A stretch of 64,000 bases of DNA from Ceratodon purpureus (GCA_014871385.1 CM026428.1:7233471-7297470), one strand, 5' to 3'; shown: positions 37,383-47,859, numbered from the stretch's first letter. Numbers and translations are program-made. Notes: a model not told the origin generated them from the letters alone.

Positions 37383-38086
37383 GACGTCGAAGCTCCCTCC
37401 ACAGAACGGCTCCCAATCTCACTCCTCCACTACATAACACAATTCCAATCAATTGCACAATCACACAAAATCACACCAAATCTCAGCACCAAACGTAATT
37501 CACTTCCATCCAACCGTAAACCCTAACAAACACCCGAACTCCACCAACTCCACCATCAAACGCAAGAAAACCAATCCAAAACCAAGCACACCACAAAGAC
37601 CGCAAAACAAAAAACCTAAAAAAACACCACAATCCACAACCTCTCCCAATCAAACCTACCGCCCTCCCACGCCACGAAGCTCAACCGATCCAATGCACGA
37701 CACAAGCTCTCCAAGCAACGAAAACGAGAAACCCTAGGCAATCCAAACCCTGATTGCACACGCAAGAGACACAGCGAGAGCAGGCACTGACCGAGAGCAG
37801 AAGCGAGTCAGGAAGGTAGAGGAGGCAGCGAGGGTACGGCCATGGAGAGCGCAGTTCGGCGAAGTCCAGCAACGGCAATGGCGACGCTGGCGGTGGAGCA
37901 GTGATTGTAGCGTCTCCTCAGTGTGTGTGTGTTGCGAAGTGTGTACGTCGACGAGGCTGTCCGCGGGAGCATCGACAGAGTTTCTTTGAGTGTTGTGTTG
38001 TGTTGTGTTGTTGCGAGATGGCGAAACCTAACCATGGACACACCCGAGGTCTGCAGAGAGTGAGTTTGTGGTCACTTGGCTGACCT
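37383..38086. promoter_or_regulatory. 5' leader and promoter region of SART1
   Basis: Upstream of the SART1 ATG (minus strand). It contains AAACCCTA motifs (near 37520, 37730 and 37755), resembling the telo-box common in 5' regions of plant growth and translation genes, and a GT microsatellite near 37922. No confident TATA box is assigned. Confidence 0.4.
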
Positions 38087-38398
38087 GTTACCGTGAAATG
38101 GCGAAAACTCCCGCGGTCATAGGAGCAATTCGTTAAACCGGGTGTCCGGGTATATAAGGCGGGGACAGAGTCTCACCATTTCCTATTCCTATGAGGCCTC
38201 TCCACCTCAATTGGAGCTCTCAAGGAATTAGAGCAGTAGATTAAGATATTTTGACTCCAAAGTTAGAAAGGAGGAAGTAACTTCGGGAATGATTGGGGAC
38301 TACCGGTTTAACTAGTTACTGTGAGATGGCAAAACTCCCGTGGTCATAGGAACAATTCGTTAACTAGATGGCGAAACTCCCACGGTCATAGGGGGTGC
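38087..38398. repeat. Approximately 50-bp tandem repeat interrupted by element X
   Basis: Units begin GTTACYGTGARATGGC and end ATTCGTTAA. Unit 1 is 38087-38136, unit 2 is 38315-38363 and a shortened unit 3 starts at 38364. Units 2 and 3 meet at TTCGTTAACTAG, whereas units 1 and 2 are separated exactly at TTAA by a 171-bp insertion. The array preserves an empty-site reference for that insertion. Confidence 0.8.
38137..38307 (+). mobile_element. Short TTAA-flanked element X (copy 2)
   Basis: A 171-bp homologue of 4991-5168, sharing ACCGGGTGTCCGGGTATATA at the left, CTCTCCACCTC in the middle and GACTACCGGT at the right. It is flanked by TTAA (38133-38136 and 38308-38311). The neighbouring tandem repeat shows a single TTAA at the equivalent uninterrupted junction, so the insertion duplicated TTAA. 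The TATATAAGG box is conserved in both copies. Confidence 0.75.
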
Positions 38399-38456
38399 AC
38401 TTGGTTCACTTGTTACCGTGGCACTCACAGAGAGCTCCTCTTCTCGCCCTTGCTTG

Positions 38457-38697
38457 GCTTCGTCACTAACGGCTCCCCACATCAGGGGGAGCAGAGCCTC
38501 TATCCGCCTATGGGTTTGCTTGACGAGGGCCGCCTTCCACCCCTTCAAAACAGGTTCCGTTCCCCGATACCCTCCCTCCTAAGACCCGGGGTGCAGGACC
38601 CGGTTATGTACTATGCGTGTATAGATCGCCTCCTTCGCAAGAGGAGTTTAGAGGAAGCATTTCGGGCTCCCACACTTCTTCTCTTCTTAGGGCCCAA
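38457..38697. repeat. Long inverted repeat, left arm
   Basis: About 240 bp, from GCTTCGTCACTAACGGCTCC to CTTCTTAGGGCC, align in inverted orientation with 47612-47848, with scattered substitutions and small indels. It contains the palindrome GCTCCCCACATCAGGGGGAGC. Long terminal inverted repeats of this size are typical of Mutator-like elements. No convincing 9-bp target duplication remains at the outer edges. Confidence 0.75.
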
Positions 38698-38899
38698 AAA
38701 AAACTAAGTCCTTATTTGTTTCAAAGCCCTCTTTTATTCTTTTTTTCTTCAATCTCCACATTTATATAAGACCATTTATGTATTATTTACATTTATGTAA
38801 GTCCTAAATGGGTTTATGAAGGGAACTTATAATGAAGGATCACTGAAAGGCATAATTACAAAGTGATAACAAAATCAATGAAAAAACCCAACTCATAAA

Positions 38900-40420
38900 T
38901 TTCACTTCATGAAAATCTCATGGTCACAATTTTTGCCAAAAATAGAATTTGTACCTCCCTCTACCAATGTTTTTGTAGCGCAAATGTCACAACTAACCTT
39001 GGGAAGCTTACAAAAAAATCGCCCTTTTTTCCTTGGATTGTGAAAGAAGCACATGTGAAGAGCGCTTCAAAGCCTGGGTGTGGAGCACTTGGTTCACCAA
39101 CTTCCAAAATAAGACGTCTCATCCCATGTCCCATTCGTATTTGCTATATGTTCTTTTAGATGGAAGCAATAGAACATCGGAGGGAAAGAGGAATTGTATT
39201 GGGCCTTTCAAAATTTGAAGACTCTAATAATATGCCAAAACAAGCTTGAAGCCCTTGAAATTTTTGCTTCATCTGTTCTTCATTGTCTCCATAATGAGTT
39301 GCTTAACATAGTGATTTGATTTCACGTACCACGTCGAACGCCTTTTCACGCTGACACCAATCAAAATAGCCTCATCCCTTGGTACATCCAATTCAATTGG
39401 AGTTATAAACTCCATATCTTCCATGTTGATTTATGTAAGCAATGGTTCCTCAACCACTTCATTTTCTTTAACCACTTCATTTTCTTTGAGCCCTTCAAAA
39501 AATTCCTTCACAATCGATTGCACACCAAATATATGTTTGCGAGTGGAGATTCAATCGGGACAACGACAATAATGTGTTTTCAATAAAATACTATACTATA
39601 GGTTAGGAGAAGTCTCATTCTTGATATGAAAAAGGAGATGGTCCTCATCAACAACTTTCAAGACATTCATAGGACAAGATTGGTAAGACTTCAAAATTCG
39701 GTCTCCTCCTTTCAATTGATGTCTACGAGCATTGTGATTCCTTCTCCTTATGTATTGCTCTGAGCCACCTACAAATTGAAAAAATATATTTACTTAGCAT
39801 CATGTTGAAACATATTTATTAAAAAAAATGAATACAATAAAATAAACATACAATAATATACAAAAATAAAAAACTTACTCAAACGTTGAGTCATTTGAAA
39901 TTGACTCAATAATGTGGGTTGGCCCACACAAGTATCATCATTGGCACTACCAACAATTGCCAGTATAAGGTCTTGGAGGGACTGGTTCACTTTTCCTTGT
40001 AAAAGGGTGTAATTAATCAACTCACAATGTCTTTCGACATGGTTAGTTGTATCGATACCCCCATAAGAAACTAACCTCCCTAATTAAGGCCAGAACCTTC
40101 TCTAGGGACAATAAATTCCGGCCCATCCAAAATTCACATATGTCGCGAAGGTCGGGTTGTGAGGAAACTCAACACAAAATCTTCTTTAATTCTCGTCAAA
40201 ATGGTCTTCAATAGAGCAAAGCATTAAAACATATAATGCGCTCCACACCCGATCATTTTCCTCATTTGGAACCTTGATTAACATGTTTTCACTCTATGCC
40301 TTGATGGCATGGAAGTGACACAAGAGAACTTGTCCACCAACTTGTGTTTTGGTACACTCTTCAAAAATCCAACAATGAGCATCATTGCTCACAACATTTT
40401 GAATAGCATTCATAGATGGC
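38900..40420 (-). pseudogene. Mutator-like (MULE) transposase relic
   Basis: On the minus strand, a degraded frame reads VGGQVLLCHFHAIKA, then NEENDRVWSALYVLMLCS, FCVEFPHNPTFATYVNF, GGIDTTNHVERHCELINY and LQGKVNQSLQDLILAIVGSA. The C/H-rich FHAIKA segment and the later NHVERH...YTLL...NQSL pattern resemble MULE transposases with a SWIM-type tail. Several in-frame stops interrupt it. A downstream block (39440 to 39270) reads EDMEFITPIELDVPRDEAIL and VKRRSTWYVKSNHYVKQLIM. The family assignment is from motif memory and needs a profile search. Confidence 0.5.
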
Positions 40421-40797
40421 TTGTGTTTGTCAATGATGATTGTGTTTGTCTTGTGTTTGTCAATGATGATTTCAAGCTTAAGTTATTTGCATTTTACGTG
40501 CACTGTCCAAACCTAAGTTTATCTCGTCATCTGCATTCTTCCTTTCATTTTTCTGTTTGTTATACCAAAGGGGACGGACCAAATACTTGCATTCGAAGGA
40601 GAATTAGATGGATCAAGATTATGACGGGTCTGTGTGAGTAGGCTCAAAGAGGTGATGACTGTAGAAGTTTTGAGTATCATTTTAAGTTTCTTAGATTTTT
40701 AGAGGATAAAACCAAAAAATAAAAATTATATATTAATGAAAGTGAGTTTATAAATCAATGATTACATTTTCCTATTTTGTGGTACTAATAGTCAATT

Positions 40798-42339
40798 TCA
40801 AGTGCTACGCCTATTTTCCCAAGTTATGGATGTTGCCTCTATCAATTGATTTCTATATCGAGTATGAGCCCAACTTTTATTCACCAAAGCTACCTCTAAC
40901 TTGAAATCTTTTGCTGATAACGAATTCATATTAAACATGAGCGTGCCATGGCTAAGGTATTTGCTTAGCACAAATATGTTAGCACAATTATTGTTGTCAA
41001 ATTTCAAACCATGTTGAAAAATTCCGAAATATCCTCCTTTTGGATTCCCCTCTGTAAACGACACAATTAAACAGGCCTCAAAATCAAACTTGTCAATATG
41101 AGGCTTAGTATAAAATTTTTTTGATACATTTAATTGATGTACATGTGCCTCAAATCCTTCTAAGCCAATGGCTAAGGGAGCCATCGGTTTAATTTGTTTT
41201 TGGAAAAATGTTTTAACCGAATCGCCAAACATATTGAATTGCTTCCAAATTGCAGACGCAAAAGGTGTCTCCTTGGCTTCTAAGAGCCTCTTGTAAATTT
41301 TCAAAAAAAAATTTGTGATCATATTTTGCCATGTTTCCAAGAGACTTCTTTCCTCCGTATGCAGTGAAACCATGACTTACGGATTTATAAAATCCCCTTT
41401 GCGGATCCTTTTGAATTTTTTTTTTGCTTCAAAAGGAGAGTTTTTGTAGTACATATTCACTGTTGATACGATTGTTGAGTAAATGTAAGAAGACTTCTAG
41501 ATATTTGGTATGAAAATTAATAAAATATTTCATATTGATATATCATTTAAATTGACTATTTTGTGTATCAAGATATAGTTACCATCTAATAACAACCTAG
41601 GTAATGTTGTTATAGGAAATATAATGTCGTTGTCATAAATATCTGCCCTAGTTCCGTTATAGTTATCGTTCTGCCAGAAAAGTGGTTGATCATCTGTTTT
41701 ACAACATGTATTTGGTACATTGGAATGTCCTATTACAACGCGCATATGCACTTCAATACCAAACTTTTGTAATACTAAATGTTCAAAAAATCTTTGTGTA
41801 GCAAAGGTACTCTGGAAAATAACATACGACTTATCTTAATTTTTCTTTTTGGATTTATTGTTTTGCTTCAAAAAGTTTGAAAAATGTTCATAAAGGTCAT
41901 GAAATTCTATAAGGGAATCTATCTCGAAACCTTGTGATATCGACATATTAAATACATATTTGATATGGTTAATAAAATTAACATCTTTTTTTACCGTGCA
42001 TATCGGATAACATATGCGGTTTGGATTTTGTAATGCAAGTTAATCCAAACACGCCTTACATACTCTATGACACGAATTGACATACACTTGTTGTTTTTCG
42101 GAAATGCTAAATTCTGGTCTTTGGCTTGAGTTAGTAAAGATATTTTGAAAGTATGAATGCTCTAAAGTTTTCCTACAATGTACTACATACAATCTATCAA
42201 TTTTTTTTTGAATATGATCACTACTTTTGCAACCTTTGACAGGGAAATTGTATGATAATTCTAAAACATTGTATTGATCAAGAAAGATTATATTTAGTAC
42301 TAATTCATATTTACGTTTTTTGGTTGAATGTGACTCCAT
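40798..42339 (-). pseudogene. Relic resembling a 2OG-Fe(II) dioxygenase
   Basis: One reading frame can be followed from ATG at 42339 to the stop at 40798 (514 codons), interrupted only by about five nonsense codons and no frameshift. The last 191 codons are open. They contain KFYTKPHIDKFDFEACLIVS with an H-x-D, a strand rich in GGYFGIFQHGLKFD, and FVLSKYLSHGTLMFN with a candidate distal histidine, in the order and spacing of the double-stranded beta-helix 2OG-Fe(II) fold. The N-terminal 300 codons (ESHSTKKRKYELVLNIIFLD and on) match nothing I recognise. It lies inside the long inverted repeats, divergent from the piggyBac relic. It could be a transposon-carried oxygenase; function is inferred. 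Confidence 0.42.
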
Positions 42340-42590
42340 TTTGACAATAAATATAAATATATAATATATAATCCAAAAAGTTATAAAGGCTAAGTCTCAG
42401 TGGTTTTCAAATACAATATACAAAAAAATATAACTCATCAACCATTATATAGAACTAAACAAATGAAAGTGTTTATATTGTCATGAAGTAAAAATTATTT
42501 TTTAATTATTTTACTTTATTTTCCTTTTAAAAGTGAAAACAAATATTTAAATTTAGAAATTAAAAACATAATGTTCATTGTAAATAAAAG

Positions 42591-42775
42591 CTTGGGATAC
42601 TTAAGCATCCTAAGTAATTACTTGAGATACTTGGATACCCCTAGTAATTACTTGTGATACTTTGGCATCCTAAATAATTGCTTATGATACTTAAACCTCC
42701 CTTAGTAATTACTTGGGATACTTGGGCATCCTAAGTAATTACTTGTGATACTTGTAATTACTTGTGATACTTTCC
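42591..42775. repeat. 30-bp minisatellite between divergent relics
   Basis: Five or so units of 30-31 bp, consensus CTTGNGATACTTNGGCATCC followed by TAAGTAATTA, then a shortened copy, fill 42591-42775. They lie between the start of the minus-strand oxygenase-like relic (42339) and the piggyBac relic (42808). They could be subterminal transposase-binding repeats or a promoter minisatellite. Confidence 0.85.
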
Positions 42776-42807
42776 GTTTCAAAGTATATTTGGAACTTTG
42801 AAATTTA

Positions 42808-43725
42808 TTGTGGCAAAGACAATGCCATTGTCCCCCCCTACCTTTAGGCAAACCACAAAATTTTATTGGAGATGCAAGATTAGCTCACCATGTGGTTTTG
42901 AGCTTAGTTGATGGCCTATGGGGTGTAGGACATTGCTTGACTATGGACAACTATTCTACTAGTATTAGGCTTTTCACTACTTTACTAGCCTGGGGAATGT
43001 ATGCAAGTGGAACTATAAGGGCCAACCGCATTGGTCTTCCATTGTATTTGAAAAACACAAATGCATTCAAAAATGTGCCTCAAGGCACAACTATTTAGAG
43101 AATGCACGATTTGGGTACCTTATGTTGTGTTATGTGGAAAGATAAGAAGCCCATGCTTTTTATCTCTGCACATGCCAACCCCATCCAACCTCCATATGAG
43201 AAGGTTATAACGGTTTCATGAAGAAATGGACCGGTGAGAGAATTCATTCAAACTTCACCCGTTTTGATGGAGTATACTACCCATATGCGAGGTGTGGATG
43301 TCTCCGATCAACTACGGACATCTTATTCTTGCCAAGTACGGAGCCACAAGTGGTGGCACTGTATATTTTATTTCCTCTTGAATCTCACGGTAGTCAATAT
43401 GTATATTTACTATTTGGCTTGTACTAAGAATTTGAATGTACGACGCCAGGTGCCGGTTATCCCGATTACTCACCTTCAATTCAAGAAAGGTCTTTATAAG
43501 GCCTTACTTGTGGAATGGCCTATGAGAACTTCTGATCCCAATGATGTTCCTCCGCTGCTACAATAACCAACCATATATGTTCCAAAATATAGTACTCTTC
43601 GGCGTCGGTGTGTTGTTGTTTGCCACGAATATGAACCACATTATTATTGTCATAAATGTGGTGACAAATGGATGTGTTTGAATAGGGGATGTTTTGAGAT
43701 GTGGCACACAAATCTTATCCGTTGA
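42808..43725 (+). pseudogene. piggyBac transposase relic (C-terminal half)
   Basis: A single frame of about 306 codons, ending at TGA 43723-43725, with three premature stops (TAG 43096, TGA 43219, TAA 43564) and no frameshift. Hallmarks are GHCLTMDNYSTSIRLFTTLL and YASGTIRANRIGLP (the catalytic Asp-Asn-x-x-Ser/Thr region), MWKDKKPMLFIS, and MRGVDVSDQLRTSYSCQ with RSHKWWHCIFYFLLNLTVVN (the G-V-D-x-x-D-Q catalytic region). The C-terminal cysteine-rich zinc-binding tail reads CHEYEPHYYCHKCGDKWMC, then CFEMWH. The N-terminal half, including the first catalytic aspartate, is not visible upstream. The three stops could all come from C-to-T changes of CAG, CGA and CAA codons. Piggybac is rarely reported from land plants. 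Confidence 0.85.
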
Positions 43726-43939
43726 CACCGGAATTGAGGTTGTGTGACATCTTCCTTTCCTAAGTATTTTTTAGGAAATTATTTTTCCTTCAACCTTCAG
43801 AACGTTAGAATATTTTTTTTTAATTTTATTTTTAATTTTTTTTGCATGACATATATCTTGTACATTATAATGTACCAACTAATTTGATACTTAGTTCTTT
43901 GTTCCTATTTTCCCTTGAATTTTTTTTGTTTTTTTCATT

Positions 43940-44261
43940 TGTAGGCACGATGGGATCCCTGAACTCTTGAACTCCCTAGACCAGATCAATAAAGGAGCAA
44001 GGTCCGCTCAGGGACCCTTTCATGCAGACAAAGGGGGAGAGAACATGGTTCCAATGACCATTCTCTCCACCCATGTGTATGCACCATCGACATCCCACAT
44101 GCAAGATTGGAAAGGGTAACCTTGGGCGTCAAAAGCGAGGCTAGGGAACTCGGTGGGCCAAGCAAAGCCGGCTTGCCACTTGCAGCGTCCCGAGCCATGC
44201 ACAATCAGAAGCCGTTGAGGCTGGGCCATTGGCTATCGGCACCAGGGCTCGGTCGATTTCG

Positions 44262-44292
<31 letters not shown>

Positions 44293-44440
44293 TTTTTTTT
44301 GTTTGTTGAAAGTGGCTCGGCTCATGCTTTATAGGGGGGGGTGGCGTCAGAGTAATTTATAGCTCTGCAGTGGCTGCATAGAGGGACCTGTTGGGGTGGG
44401 AGCGGGTTTCCATCCGTGATCGCTGCCCAAGCCTTTTCTG
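43940..44440. other. GC-rich insert around a poly(T) tract
   Basis: A GC-rich block (about 43948-44260) abuts a run of about 27 T, then a second T run, then another GC-rich block to about 44440. The contrast with the AT-rich flanks suggests an insertion. If the T run is a minus-strand poly(A) tail, the inserted body would lie at about 44300-44440, read on the minus strand. No tRNA-like or pol III promoter was confirmed. Confidence 0.35.
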
Positions 44441-44889
44441 TAATTCATATATACCACTTTACTTCCAAAATTTGTAACTCTCTCAGATTTGAGATTTTTT
44501 GAAAAAAATTGCTTCCATGTGTTAGAGCCATATGCATGCTCACATCTACCGTTGAGATGTGAAAAAAAATCATTTTGCTAGTACATTTCCATTACCGCCC
44601 CTATTCTGTCAATCAACAAGCTATTAGATCACCTTGTAGAAATAAAATCACATGAAGCACGTAAAGTGGAATGAGTTTTTGAAATTTTGCATGGATGTTC
44701 CCAACTTAGTCTTCTACATGAAAAAAAATATGAACAAAATGTTTGCAGTAGTAATCACCAAGTTCCCCTTAGCACTAAGTTGAGTATGTCTTTTAGGCAA
44801 TGCAAAAAACAATTTCTGCCTCAACTTTGAACGTTATAATATCACTATTGGTAAAGATTTAACAGTTGAATTTCTTTGTAGAAGTACTA

Positions 44890-45027
44890 ACAAGTTCAAG
44901 ATCTTACGGTTAAAAGTAGAAATAATGAGTAAAACATTTGACCATACCTCAATTACAACAAGGTGGTCAAAAATCACTCTTTTTGAGGTTTTGAGACCCA
45001 AAACATGCTTCGGCACTTAGGGATTAA
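44890..45027. mobile_element. Right-end fragment related to the 920-bp TTAA element
   Basis: AGATCTTACGGTTAAAAGTA near 44900 and the end GCACTTAGGGATTAA (45013-45027) resemble the right portion of 19439-20358 (GATCCTACGGTTG near 20248, GCATTTAGGGGTTAA at the end). No matching left end was found, so this is a truncated or diverged copy. Confidence 0.35.
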
Positions 45028-45164
45028 ACCTCCACCAAATTTTGTGTGGTTAAAAACCTTCAATAAAGTTAGCTTGTTACAAACCCTAGTTACTTTGGTA
45101 GCTTAAATCTTCCAACCAAGTCTATCTTGTTATAGTTTTAGCTCTTTGCTTCTTAGTGGGGATT

Positions 45165-45305
45165 CACTAGTAGAAATATGGTCCTTAAGGACTCGTCCGT
45201 AATGACATAAATGGTCCAAAATGACTCATTTTCACTCAATTTGAGTCATTTTGGACCATTTAAGTCATTACGGACGAGTCCTTAAGGACCATATTTCTAC
45301 TAGTG
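45165..45305. mobile_element. CACTA-type hairpin MITE (copy 3)
   Basis: This 141-bp element starts CACTAGTAGAAATATGG and ends with its exact reverse complement. The arms are about 63 bp and almost perfect around a short AT-rich loop. The 3-bp direct repeat ATT flanks it (45162-45164 and 45306-45308). It is the best-preserved of three such elements in the window and is inserted inside the 38.4-47.9 kb composite region. Confidence 0.92.
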
Positions 45306-46199
45306 ATTGCCTCTTCAGGAACAACTGATTCAGGGTTGCAAGTCAATTATCGCAGCTCGCAACCAGTCAAAGCAAATATGATCATGTATGTTGATTGATG
45401 GGGTTCATTGTGAGCTAGAGGAAGTGTATTTTGTTCTAGCATGCGCACAATGTAAATCATTAATAACACCGAAATCTACTTGGCAACTTTGATCCAGCTA
45501 CCAGCTTTTGCACCCCAATCTGGCATGTTTAGAACCACAAGCTGTCATGCAGTATTTAGAAAAACCATCTGCAATAGTAACCATTACCAAGTTTAAATTA
45601 GTATCATTTATAACACCATGGAACTTGCAAACCCGTTTTAGCTTCCATTCCATACTGCACTCCACATCATCCCAATACCAACCACATAAGGACCCTAAAT
45701 TTGCTCAAGTCAAACAATTCACAAAATTCAGTTCTCTCTTGGTTGGTTATAGGACAAGTCAACCTAATGTTTATAGGGTAGTGGTTGGTATTAAAACAAC
45801 CAACCTTAATTGTCTTTCCAAAGTGCATCTACATACACCAAATGAAAAATTAAAATATAAATTAAAACAAAAACATGAAGAATTTAAATTAAAATGACAG
45901 CATAAACATGAAGAATTTAAATACGCAATGCATTTCATAACTTCACATAAAAAATGAAATATGGAAAAAAAAATTAAATATCGTTGATCCTTAAAGAATA
46001 TGCAAGTATTTGCACTTCTTTTTTTATAACAGAAAATTTATATGTAACACATTCAACCTCCGGTACACTTCATGAAAAAAAAATTTAAGCATCTACAAAC
46101 GTGGCTTCAGTGGCCTTTGGCAAAAGCATGAACTTTGAGTTCTCCATAACCTATGCAATAATGTATAGGTCACTGCCGTTGTTCGATATGCGATAGCCT

Positions 46200-47340
46200 C
46201 AAATAGAATTAATTACAAAATCCAACTGTACCTACCATCTCGTACATTTATTCACTTGATATTTATAATAAACAAATGGGCTGCGAGCTGCCTAGGCAAG
46301 AGGCGCAGCCCATTTGAATGTTGAGCCGGCAGGAGGCGTAGCCTTTTTGAAATCCTCTTAGCATTTATGATAAACAAATGGGTGTGAGCTGCCTGGGTAG
46401 GAGGCGCAACACATCCACACGTACACCGGTTGGAAGAAAATATCGGAATCAAAATTTGAAGTTTCACCACTATGTTTGCTATGAACATAAATTGTAGCTT
46501 GAAGCTTACTATAAAGCAAAGTGTTTGAGCACTTAGACACATTGGGCTCCTCAACCTTCATTTGGAATTCACAACTACATTTGTCATGCATAGGCTTCAC
46601 ATCAACTATTCTCCTACGAAGTCGGATTGTTTATACCATGATGAAAACGGTAATAAGTAATGGTTTTAATTTTTCCTACATAGCATTTCAATTGCCTTTT
46701 TAGCACAATGTACTTTGTACAAATTGCATCTATAAATGCATTTAAGTTTTTCAATAGAACCTTCTCTATTTCATTCCACATTTTCTATTTTTGGCATACA
46801 TTATAGAAGTTCATACAATTTTGTATGAATGAGGTTTGAATCCCTCCCACATAATTATCCGCACTCCATTAAGCACGAATGGCATTCGTTGTCATGGAGA
46901 TTGACAAATGTTTTCCATTTCTGTTAATGTGATGGACAATAAAACTTTTAATCCTCTTTAAAGCTTTTGTCACTTATCAATTGTAAAAGATTCCACATTT
47001 TTTTGTATGGAAGGCTTATGAAGGTTAGAGATGGGACAAAAGAACGAATTTCATCATTTGATATGCTCTACACTATTTTATAACAAATCTCAATTGTTGA
47101 TATGCTCAACACTATTTTTTATCAAATCTTTTCAAGGATCCAAAATCTCGTCACTAACATCTTTTTTCATCCGAATCTAACTCTCCATTTGATGACAAGA
47201 AACGAGTTTCTTGAAATCCTAAACTTTCTATGTGTACACCTTGAAGAAATTCTTCCACTCCACCATCTTACTTAAATCGTCTTCAAAGTCAAAGGGATAG
47301 AAACTATCATCCTCCATATAGTTTTCATTGTCTTCCATCT
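46200..47340 (-). pseudogene. Unidentified minus-strand coding relic, possible transposase N-terminus
   Basis: From an ATG near 47338 the minus strand reads MEDNENYMEDDSFYPFDFED and KMVEWKNFFKVYT before stops accumulate. Near 46590 an open stretch reads VKPMHDKCSCEFQMKVEEPN and then VSKC, a cysteine-rich piece. Acidic starts followed by a zinc-like module occur in MULE/FAR1-type transposases, and the strand agrees with the MULE relic at 38.9-40.4 kb. Assignment is tentative. Confidence 0.3.
46259..46422. repeat. Duplicated GC-rich hairpin segment
   Basis: ATAAACAAATGGG...GAGCTGCC...GAGGCGCA occurs at about 46266 and again about 106 bp later. The first copy forms a hairpin with arms AAATGGGCTGCG and CGCAGCCCATTT (46274-46315). 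Function unknown. Confidence 0.6.
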
Positions 47341-47611
47341 TTCACGCCAATGCTTGACACAAACTCTGCAAGTACACCCTCTCCAATTTCCGTTTAGCAC
47401 AATATATCTACACAATATTATAAAATAAAAATGTGCTAAATTCTAAATTATTACAATCTTGATAATCTTGAATTGCAAAGCAATAGGCACAAACTTATGT
47501 AGAGTTAAAAGAAAGGAGGTTGCATTCTACAATTGAATGAAAAATAAGAGTTTATGAGAGTTGTGCATACCTTCAGTTCTTGGAGGAGTGGGATGACCTA
47601 AATGTGGGAGA

Positions 47612-47848
47612 ATTGTGGCCCTAAGAAGAGGAGAAGTGTGGGACCATGAAATGCTCCCTGTAAACTCCCCTTGCGAAGGAGGCCAACTATTTATACATAA
47701 TACATAGCCGGGTCCTGCAGCCCGGGTCTCGGGTGGTATCGGGGGAGGGAACCTGTTCGAAGGGGCGAAAGGCGGCCCTCGTCGGACAGACACATGGGCG
47801 GGCAGAGGTCATGCTCCCCCTGATGTGGGGAGCCCTTAGTGACGAGGC
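47612..47848. repeat. Long inverted repeat, right arm
   Basis: Inverted partner of 38457-38697. Reading inward on the minus strand it carries a good TATA box (TGTATAAATAG, near 47690), which the left copy has in degraded form (GTGTATAGATC). An inward-facing promoter in each terminal repeat is a known feature of Mutator-like elements. Confidence 0.75.
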
Positions 47849-47859
47849 TTATGTGGGCT

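Noticed and set aside
36054..37526. Long plus-strand open frames rich in Leu, Ser and Phe opposite SART1 exon 1
   Set aside because: They are antisense shadows of the charged low-complexity repeats of SART1; composition bias removes stops on both strands.
38457..47848. A clean 9-bp Mutator target duplication at the outer edges of the long inverted repeats
   Set aside because: The flanks CCTTGCTTG and TTATGTGGG do not match convincingly, so I do not claim defined element boundaries.
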